A stretch of DNA of 64,000 nt from Victivallales bacterium (GTDB lineage: Bacteria; Verrucomicrobiota; Lentisphaeria; Oligosphaerales; Oligosphaeraceae): NCBI GenBank assembly GCA_017617415.1, contig JAFZWH010000063.1, forward strand, positions 23,278 through 87,277. Reading direction: 5' to 3'. A program made the position numbers and the translations under genes. Within the stretch, counting starts at the first letter, position 1; every line of letters begins with the position of its first letter. Below the pieces are notes generated by a model. The model saw only the letters and a list, made by a program, of their open reading frames with translations. It searched no databases and had not been told where the DNA came from. Below, piece after piece: positions 36,301 through 42,098 of the stretch.

Positions 36301-37989
36301 GGGAAGATAAGTCGCAAGGGAATCGCGGACCGACAATTTGGCCGAATCGGTCAGGGCATCCTCGCAACCAATGGCTCGGTCGAACCCCTGCGTGGCATCC
36401 TGAAGTTGCGCAGTGGCTTCCTGGAGTTGCGAAATTGTCGTCGGAATTCCGGAATTATCCAGTTTTGTCCAGTCTATCGGTTGGGCAAAGAGGCGGAGCT
36501 TGTGGCAGAGTTCCGGGGTGACGGCGGCGAAGCCGTCTTGGGCGGCTTTGAGTGCCTCCACGAGTTGACTGCGCTCTTCGGCAGTCTGGGTGAGGAGGTC
36601 GTTCTGCTCCCAGTTGATTTGTGCGGCGGGTCCTTCCTCCAGAGTTTCAGCGAGGCATTGGAAGGCGGAGATGCCGTTGGGATAGGCGTGGTGGAGAAGT
36701 TTGATGTATCCGTTGAGGGCATCGCGTTGGGCGGCGAGATCCTTGACCAGCGTCTGCCAGTTCTGCGGTTCGGGAGCGGTCGCCAGGTCAAGTGCCTCGC
36801 GGAACTGTGCCAAGACTTCGGCTTTGCCCGCCTTGTTGGAGTGTAGTTCCAAGCAGAAGGGCTTCATGCCCAGTTTGTTCAAGCGGTTCTGCACGACTTC
36901 GAGCGCGGCCTTCTTTTCCGAGACGAAGAGCACACGACGGCCCAAAGTGAGGTTGTGGCAGATGAGGTTCGCGATGGATTGCGACTTGCCGGTTCCAGGA
37001 GGGCCATGCAGCACGAAGGTCTTGCCCAGCGCGGAGTAGAGGATGGCAGTAAGCTGCGAGGCGTCCGCCGCCAGCGGACAGCACAGTTTGTCCAACTCGA
37101 CATTGGCTTCGACCTCGGCGGGCGGGAAAACTTCGATTTGGTCGTCATAGACACCGGAGAGTCCTTGTACCAGATGGTGGACCAGCGGCTGTTTTTCCAA
37201 TTCTGAAGAACGATTATTTAAATCATTCCACATTAAGAATTTAGAAAAAGATAGCCGAGCGACATAAAGCGTCTCGATGACCTCGCATTCGGGGATGGCG
37301 GCGACCGCCTCGCGGACGGCGGTGAAGACCGCCTGGAGGTCCACGCCGTGTTCGTCGGCGGGCAGTTCATCCCACTGTGGCAATTTGACTTGGAAGTCGC
37401 GCTTGAGCAACTCCACGAGAGTCTGGTTGAAAATCGTGTCGTCGTCGTGGCGGGTGATGGTGAATCCGGCTTGCACGGATTTGCGGGCGAGGGTGACGGG
37501 CTCCAGCACCAGCGGCGCATAGCGTTTCACCTTGTCGCCTTTGGGCTTCCATGCCAATGCGCCGAAGGTGGCGAAGATGGTGTGGACGTCGCCTTCCTCC
37601 TGGTCGAGCCTGCCCTTTCGCAGCAGTTCCAGCAATTTTCGGTTGAGTTCCTTGGCGGGGCGTTCCGAATAGAGAGTGGCTGCCTTCTTCGCCTTGTCGA
37701 TAGCCTCGGTGTAAACCTTCTGGCGTTCGGCGGAGGGGAGCTTTCCGGTGGTCTGGAAGTCCTCGGAACCAAGCAGATTCTCCATCGAATCAAGAGCAAA
37801 GGTGATGCCGCTTTGGAGGCGGTCCTCCGCTTCGTGCAGCGACATTCCCTGGAATTGGATAGCCTGGAGACCGTCGCGCAGATTCAGCAGGTGGTTGCGC
37901 AGAGAGAGGTCGAGGAGTTGCTGCTTCCAGCGCTCCATGCGTGCGCTGGTGCCATTGGCGACTGGGGTGGTGTCGTGCGTTGTTTCCAT
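33307..37989 (-). CDS. DUF4011 superfamily I helicase with C-terminal Vsr-like nuclease
   Basis: 1560 residues. The N-terminus is DUF4011 (MERWKQQLLDLSLRNHLLNL). Walker A is GPPGTGKS at 329-336, and a long helical insertion is followed by helicase motif II, LVVFDEASQIP, near 958. Motifs for the second RecA domain (GDQKQMPP, TVQGDERD-like VQGDERDVILFS, VAITRAKHRV) follow. From about 1255 to 1360 an MTES_1575/Vsr-type nuclease is seen (IDLAV...LLGILCDG...CRDRESTR...LGW), and the end resembles DUF3320. This is the architecture described for Hhe antiphage proteins. A Ser/Gln/Pro linker near 1380-1410 is encoded by TTGGCTAG-type repeats. It lies 4 nt from the TPR gene and 6 nt from tmk. Confidence 0.85.
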   Translation of the reverse strand: METTHDTTPVANGTSARMERWKQQLLDLSLRNHLLNLRDGLQAIQFQGMSLHEAEDRLQSGITFALDSMENLLGSEDFQTTGKLPSAERQKVYTEAIDKAKKAATLYSERPAKELNRKLLELLRKGRLDQEEGDVHTIFATFGALAWKPKGDKVKRYAPLVLEPVTLARKSVQAGFTITRHDDDTIFNQTLVELLKRDFQVKLPQWDELPADEHGVDLQAVFTAVREAVAAIPECEVIETLYVARLSFSKFLMWNDLNNRSSELEKQPLVHHLVQGLSGVYDDQIEVFPPAEVEANVELDKLCCPLAADASQLTAILYSALGKTFVLHGPPGTGKSQSIANLICHNLTLGRRVLFVSEKKAALEVVQNRLNKLGMKPFCLELHSNKAGKAEVLAQFREALDLATAPEPQNWQTLVKDLAAQRDALNGYIKLLHHAYPNGISAFQCLAETLEEGPAAQINWEQNDLLTQTAEERSQLVEALKAAQDGFAAVTPELCHKLRLFAQPIDWTKLDNSGIPTTISQLQEATAQLQDATQGFDRAIGCEDALTDSAKLSVRDSLATYLPKLDKLPVGLLCNEVANQRDILRTTFDHAKRYCELRSKLSAWLPDQLSAIPVAATQQTLKANNAKFFVARFFANRSLGKALMCYRQPVAPRPSADDLARDLPHIAECQELMKKNSTAFQHIGTLLGNPDWLASTPNWNILEKQLEDASQIVGAIIKLYGPQDDTQLSTIPECLPDALPRTKAFVDAMSVFNQTLQELQRTSAMEVTPTFSTSLEEFAVSLADAADNLASLRAYRVWRQSRENADSVGLTPFLDALEQGLFPPDELLTVFRRRLETVMLQQILVAEPTLADFIGTRHEHRIEQFCKLDADYMALSAKLAVARISARLPLRRNSECPAGTALGFLKRECEKKSRIKPVRTILQNVAPILGSLKPCFLMSPLSVAQYLPPDMNAFDLVVFDEASQIPTADAIGAIARGKQFICVGDQKQMPPTQFFQKTNTETTEEDDDAVEELDSILDECLTAGVHSCHLNWHYRSRHESLIAFSNQHYYDNKLNTFPAAKNSPLLGVHFQFVPDAILDRRTRTNSAEADAIVSYVAQMIADPAQAKRSVGIVTFNISQCELIQDRFEQFRADHPQFEEYFSDSLPEPFFVKNLENVQGDERDVILFSVGYAPDADGKLYMNFGPLNRVGGERRLNVAITRAKHRVVVFSSIHATQIDLSRTSAKGANDLREFLAYAERGAAATAPKLASDAAADTLQEIIAKFLAEHGYESERNVGCSSFRIDLAVKHPEKPGEYLLGILCDGRRSARDYTCRDRESTRTGVLKGLGWNLAHAWATEWRLDRPAAEQALLEALDAALHGRKPEEKAANPSSQPSPAGTTSQSSQPSPATPYHPWQGKTNCPLDEFGLTLRCHKELVRQVKEIIATEGPVTDALLARRLRAAWGITRNTTKVQDAILSAIEVAKPRVTADAGGSSVYWPDGMEPQNYRDFRVPATPDERRAFDEIPDVEIRNAAQSIRNDFPDATDDIIAKETTRLFGFPSCTPALRKHFDQATGNTIHD
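33820..33890. repeat. TTGGCTAG-type repeats inside the helicase gene
   Basis: Variants of CTAGGTTGGCTAGA occur several times here and encode an SSQPSPA-like linker of the DUF4011 protein. This is an in-frame, low-complexity expansion between the nuclease domain and the C-terminal DUF3320-like domain. Confidence 0.7.
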
Positions 37990-37993
37990 GACG

Positions 37994-39688
37994 TCACTTG
38001 GTTTCGGCGTTCAGGTCGAAGAACCCCGCCAGGAGCGAATATCCGGCGTCCTGGAGGATGGTCTGAAGGTGTTCGCGGATCTCCTGATCCAGTTCATGAG
38101 CAGAGATGTCCATGACTTGCAGGCATTTGGCCATATATTCGATGGCCAGTCCAAGGTCGCCTTGACGGTAATGGACCCACGCAAGGCTGTCGAGATATGC
38201 GGGATTGTCCGGCTCGGCTTGGATGGCGCGTTTGATGAGTTGTTTTGCCTCGTCCATGTCTTGATGGTGGTCAGCTAAAATGTACCCCAGAGAATTTGCC
38301 AGCGAAGCGTCGTTGGGGAAATACTTCACGCCTTGTCGCAGTATGCGAAGCGCCCGCTCGGTCTCGCCGTTTTCCTCGGCGGTGCAGCCATATTGCAAGT
38401 AATATGCAGAGTTGCGCGCTTGCCGGTGGTTCTCGAATTGCTGGAAAATGGCCAGCGCCTCATCGTAGCGTTTCATGCTGGCGAGAATTCGTGCCTTGAA
38501 AAGCTGGTCATTGGCCTGAAGGTCTGGGATGGTGTTTTGGATGGTCAACGCTTTCTGAGGCGCATTCAGCAGGTAGTAAAGAAGAACCAAGGTTCGACGG
38601 GGCTCGGGGTCCTGGGGACGACGAAGCATCCGCGCCTCGTGGGCACGTGCATCGATTTGGAGAATTTGGTCGGCGTCCAGATGCATTTCAGAGTCATGCA
38701 TCGGGGTGTTCCCCAGGACGTCGGTGAAGTGCACCAGCACCTCGTATGGAAGGTTTGGCACTTTGAGCATCTGTTCCAGGCAGACTGCAAGGTCCTCGTA
38801 GTTCTGGGTCTGGAAATCTGCCTCCAATCGTGCATCGCAGAGGCGCTTCAGCGCCGTTGCGTTCACATTTTCGGCGTTCAGTTGCCAGAACGTGGCGGAG
38901 AAACGGCGCTGTAACTCCCATGCTTCCAATGGGTTCAGAAGTGGCGGAACCAGGTGGACGAAGCGCACATGCGAATAGACCTCGGGCAGTTCGACCAGGC
39001 GTTCAGCATAACGGATTGCCTGGGGATGATCGTCGATATCTGTATAAAACCGCAGTTGGAGAATCACATGGTCAGCGGCGTATTCGCTTGCCGGCAACTC
39101 GTCAATCTTCTGGATGACTTGCCGAAGCTCTTCATAACGCTCTTGCTGAAGGAGGCTATTGCCTTTCATCATCAGTGTCAGGCCATTTTGGGGCGCCAGT
39201 TCCATCAGGTGATTCAATATCGGCTCTGCCTGTTCGAACTGCTTTTCGTCCAACAGCGCCGCCGCATAATTCTGGAGGATTCGCACGGAGTCGGGGTGGC
39301 GTTCTGCCAATGGTGCAAGGTCTGCGACCAGTTCTTGACCTTGGTTTAAACTGTTGCGGTAGGCGGACAGGGCAAGGACCGGCTGAGGGAGTTGGGGGAA
39401 GGCGTCAATGACCTGGGTCAAAAGAGGCACCACGACCTCCGGCGTCGCCTCGGCGGTCAGGTATATCGCCTTGAGGTAGGCCGCATATCCCTCGGTTTCT
39501 TTCGCGGTCTGAGGCGAGAAGGTCGGCGTTTCCCGATTGCCCAGCTCCGCAATGGCATACATTGTGTTCTGCCAGTCCGTATAAGTTCTTCCCCAGTCGG
39601 TGAGAATTGACGGCTCTTCGGCCATGCAACAAACCATGGCGAGGCCCCAAAAAATATCAATTAAAATTGACCTATATGTTTTCTGCAT
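37994..39688 (-). CDS. secreted tetratricopeptide repeat protein
   Basis: 564 residues from MQKTYRSILIDIFWG, a plausible signal peptide ending near MVCCMAEEPS. The body consists of helical TPR units, best seen at the C-terminus (FPNDASLANSLGYIL, EPDNPAYLDSLAWVHYRQGD, LGLAIEYMAKCL). It probably acts as a periplasmic or surface scaffold; the family is not more closely recognisable. The upstream sequence is a tandem 18-bp duplication that includes a second in-frame ATG (39706), so the exact start is ambiguous. It precedes the DUF4011 helicase by 4 nt. Confidence 0.75.
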   Translation of the reverse strand: MQKTYRSILIDIFWGLAMVCCMAEEPSILTDWGRTYTDWQNTMYAIAELGNRETPTFSPQTAKETEGYAAYLKAIYLTAEATPEVVVPLLTQVIDAFPQLPQPVLALSAYRNSLNQGQELVADLAPLAERHPDSVRILQNYAAALLDEKQFEQAEPILNHLMELAPQNGLTLMMKGNSLLQQERYEELRQVIQKIDELPASEYAADHVILQLRFYTDIDDHPQAIRYAERLVELPEVYSHVRFVHLVPPLLNPLEAWELQRRFSATFWQLNAENVNATALKRLCDARLEADFQTQNYEDLAVCLEQMLKVPNLPYEVLVHFTDVLGNTPMHDSEMHLDADQILQIDARAHEARMLRRPQDPEPRRTLVLLYYLLNAPQKALTIQNTIPDLQANDQLFKARILASMKRYDEALAIFQQFENHRQARNSAYYLQYGCTAEENGETERALRILRQGVKYFPNDASLANSLGYILADHHQDMDEAKQLIKRAIQAEPDNPAYLDSLAWVHYRQGDLGLAIEYMAKCLQVMDISAHELDQEIREHLQTILQDAGYSLLAGFFDLNAETK

Positions 39689-39717
39689 AACAAATTTAGT
39701 CTGCATAACAAATTTAG
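39682..39717. repeat. 18-bp tandem duplication at the TPR gene start
   Basis: TCTGCATAACAAATTTAG occurs twice in tandem. Each copy carries an ATG in the same frame on the reverse strand, so the translation start and its upstream region are duplicated. Confidence 0.9.
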
Positions 39718-39839
39718 TGAGTTTACCATGCGCCTGTGCGCACGCGCCCTCGCGTACGAAAATGCGCACCGAGCCAAACGGGACGCAGGCACGGTGCGCA
39801 GAAATTCTGCCGGAGAGACCCCCGGCATTGGCCGCTCAA

Positions 39840-39859
39840 CCCCACTCAGAAGAGTGGGG
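39840..39859 (-). terminator. hairpin after the COX24-like gene
   Basis: CCCCACTC pairs with GAGTGGGG around a 4-nt loop, 18 bp beyond the stop of the 29-codon gene. No T run follows on the reverse strand, so it is only a weak terminator candidate. Confidence 0.4.
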
Positions 39860-39876
39860 AAAGACCAGAAGTATTA

Positions 39877-39966
39877 CTACTTGTTCTTGTGACGCAGAGC
39901 CTTGCGGATCTTGTCGCGCTTGTGCTTCGCGATCTTCTTGCGGCGCTTCTTTTTGACGGAACCCAT
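39877..39966 (-). CDS. AURKAIP1/COX24-like very small basic protein
   Basis: 29 residues beginning MGSVKKKRRKKIAKHKRDK and ending in RKALRHKNK, followed by tandem stops TAG TAA. The sequence fits the bacterial AURKAIP1/COX24 domain proteins (about 30-40 residues). These are related to mitochondrial ribosomal protein mS38 and are probably associated with the small ribosomal subunit. Nearly half the residues are Lys/Arg. An AGGTAA-like sequence precedes the start. The gene is short enough to be missed by normal gene calling. Confidence 0.75.
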   Translation of the reverse strand: MGSVKKKRRKKIAKHKRDKIRKALRHKNK

Positions 39967-40274
39967 GTTAAATTACCTCGTTGTGATGGTTGGTGAATAA
40001 AAGCAAGAGCAAATGACAACTCTATAATGTAACCACTGAACGCCGAATTTCAATCACGCAGAATGGGATTTTTCATGGTGAGTGCCGGGAATGCCGAAGT
40101 TTTTTAACGGTTGATGCTTTCATCCAGTATGGGGTCGTGGGATCACACGATGAGTCCGAACAGAATGAATTTGATGGTTGGCAAGAAGTGGCGGCTGGAG
40201 CCCAATGCTCTCACGCTTTGCAGAAATACTGCGCTCTCCAACCATAGGGTAATACTTTCCCTGATTTCACGGAT
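39967..40274. other. 308-bp intergenic region, no gene recognised
   Basis: This gap lies between the COX24-like gene and the end of the M41-like gene, both reverse strand. It should contain the promoter of the small gene; A/T-rich stretches lie at 40005-40035 and 40095-40110. I see no repeat, hairpin or coding signal that I can name. Confidence 0.3.
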
Positions 40275-40904
40275 TCAGGTTCCAAAAAAAGTTTTGCGTG
40301 ATTTGGTGCGGACGGGATGGAAGTCCCATCCGATGAAACAATTCGCAGGGAGGTCCCAGGCAAACTGCTTGGCGAGTGCGCGGTAGATTACATCGGACTT
40401 GGGGCGCTCCTCCAGCTGGAAGCCCCGATCCCAGTCCCTGCGGAGAGTCTGGGCAGTTTCGGAATGGACGGCACCATCACGAAGGAGAAGCGTCTTGGTC
40501 TGTTGTAGTGCGGAGTCGAACCCTTGGAAGAGTTCGGAGGCAACGATGAGGCACCCGACGAGGATGTCTCGACGTTCACGTTCGTCAATCATCGTAGCTG
40601 CCCGCACTAACGTGTATGCATCGGATTGCCGAGAGAAATAATCCGGATTGTCGAAGTTGTCAAAGAGGTCTGCGATGACCTCGCGATTCCCTTCGGCGGC
40701 GATTCCGGCGAGGGCGCCCAGGAGTCGCTGGTAAAGGATGGCGGTTTTCGGGGGGAGTGGGGCAGGGGAAGAGCCGTCAGTGTCCTGGAGAACGCAAGTC
40801 GTGGCTGGGCGGTCGAGAAGCCAGTCCATCACCAGGTGTCCCGCTGCATGCGCGGCACGGGCGTCCTGTGCGTTGTCGGGAGACAATCCATGCAAGTAAG
40901 TCAT
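40275..40904 (-). CDS. M41 (FtsH)-like protein lacking the catalytic Glu
   Basis: 209 residues. The segment ARAAHAAGHLVMDWLL (H19, H23) resembles the zinc motif HExGH of FtsH-type M41 peptidases with Glu replaced by Ala. LLGALAGIAAEGN and SDAYTLVRAA resemble the following M41 signature (GGxAAE ... DL..AT). There is no AAA ATPase part and no membrane segment. If the relation is right, the protein is a non-catalytic relative. The match is from pattern only and could be coincidental. It lies 86 nt after mnmA on the same strand. Confidence 0.4.
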   Translation of the reverse strand: MTYLHGLSPDNAQDARAAHAAGHLVMDWLLDRPATTCVLQDTDGSSPAPLPPKTAILYQRLLGALAGIAAEGNREVIADLFDNFDNPDYFSRQSDAYTLVRAATMIDERERRDILVGCLIVASELFQGFDSALQQTKTLLLRDGAVHSETAQTLRRDWDRGFQLEERPKSDVIYRALAKQFAWDLPANCFIGWDFHPVRTKSRKTFFGT

Positions 40905-40990
40905 GATAAGGTTCCTATTAAATTATTATTTTAGGTGGTAGCGTGGTTTCCCAGGGTGCCTTCCCTTGGGGGGCAAGACGCAGGGCACAG

Positions 40991-42067
40991 CTACGGCGTC
41001 GCATTTCGGATGAAGCCGCCGCCGAGAAGGAGGTCGCCTTGGTAGAAGACGGCGGCCTGGCCGGGGGCGACGGCGTAGATGCCGTCGGGGAAGTGCGCGG
41101 CGTAACATCCGTCGGGCAGTGGTTCGAGGGTGCAGGGCACGGGTGTCTGGACAGAACGGACCTTGACCTGGCACTCCAGCGGGGCAGTCGGCGGTTCCAC
41201 CGAGACCCAGTTGAAGTTTTCGGCGTTGAGGTAGTGGTGTCTCACTGCCTCGGCGTGTCCAAGGGTCACGCGGTTGTGGCAGGGGTCGATGCCTACGACA
41301 TAAAGTGGTGCAGTGGAAGCGATTCCGAGACCCTTTCGCTGCCCGATGGTGTATTTCCAGTAGCCGGTGTGATGACCGAGAAGGTGTCCCGTGCCTTCTT
41401 CAACGATGTCACCCTCGCGGTCTGGTTGCTGAAGCAGTTCGCTGATTTCGCCGCTGTAGAAGTCCTGGCTGTCGTGTTTGTCGGCGACTGCCAGACCGAA
41501 TTTCCGCGCCAGTTTTCTGACTTCGTCTTTGCGCAGTTCTCCCAGCGGAAAGTGCTGTCGGGCGAGTTGTTCCTGGGAGAGCCGGCAAAGGAAGTAGGAC
41601 TGGTCTTTGGAGAGGTCCATGGCGCGGAGAAGCTGGAAGCGTCCGTCGTCGGCATGTCGAATGCGGGCATAGTGTCCCGTGGCGAAGGCGTCGAAGGGCA
41701 GCCCTGCCTGGCGTGCGAGTTCGGGGAGGAGTCCGAATTTGAGGGCGGCGTTGCATCGTACGCAGGGATTCGGGGTTCGCCCGGCCAGATATTCGTTCCG
41801 GAAGTAATCAATTACTCGGTGTTCGTATTCGCGTGCGCAGTCGAAGACGTGGAAGGGAATACCCAGCTGTGCGCAGACGCTCCGTGCAGTCTCGATGTCC
41901 GCTTTCTCGCCAGGACCGTAGCAGGCGTCCTTGGGACCGCCCTGGTAGGGATTGTCGTCCCGCCACAGGCTCATCGTGACGCCGGTGACGTGGTGGCCTT
42001 GGGATTTCAGGAGCGCGGCGACTGTGGAGGAATCCACCCCGCCGCTCATGCCAACGAGTATATTCAT
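40991..42067 (-). CDS. mnmA: tRNA 2-thiouridine synthase MnmA (variant active site)
   Basis: 358 residues. Makes s2U at position 34 of tRNA-Lys, -Glu and -Gln. The PP-loop is GMSGGVDSS (6-14), and GHYARI and YTIGQRKGLGI are family hallmarks. The catalytic region is unusual: the E. coli PNPDVLCN is PNPCVRCN here (C102 and C105), and the second cysteine of the usual SQDxCF motif is Tyr (Y204 in DSQDFYSGE). A CxxC pair without the second catalytic cysteine suggests an iron-sulfur-dependent mechanism rather than the persulfide/disulfide one; that is inference. Confidence 0.92.
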   Translation of the reverse strand: MNILVGMSGGVDSSTVAALLKSQGHHVTGVTMSLWRDDNPYQGGPKDACYGPGEKADIETARSVCAQLGIPFHVFDCAREYEHRVIDYFRNEYLAGRTPNPCVRCNAALKFGLLPELARQAGLPFDAFATGHYARIRHADDGRFQLLRAMDLSKDQSYFLCRLSQEQLARQHFPLGELRKDEVRKLARKFGLAVADKHDSQDFYSGEISELLQQPDREGDIVEEGTGHLLGHHTGYWKYTIGQRKGLGIASTAPLYVVGIDPCHNRVTLGHAEAVRHHYLNAENFNWVSVEPPTAPLECQVKVRSVQTPVPCTLEPLPDGCYAAHFPDGIYAVAPGQAAVFYQGDLLLGGGFIRNATP

Positions 42068-42098
42068 AATATATTTATTATAAACAACTTATATTGAA

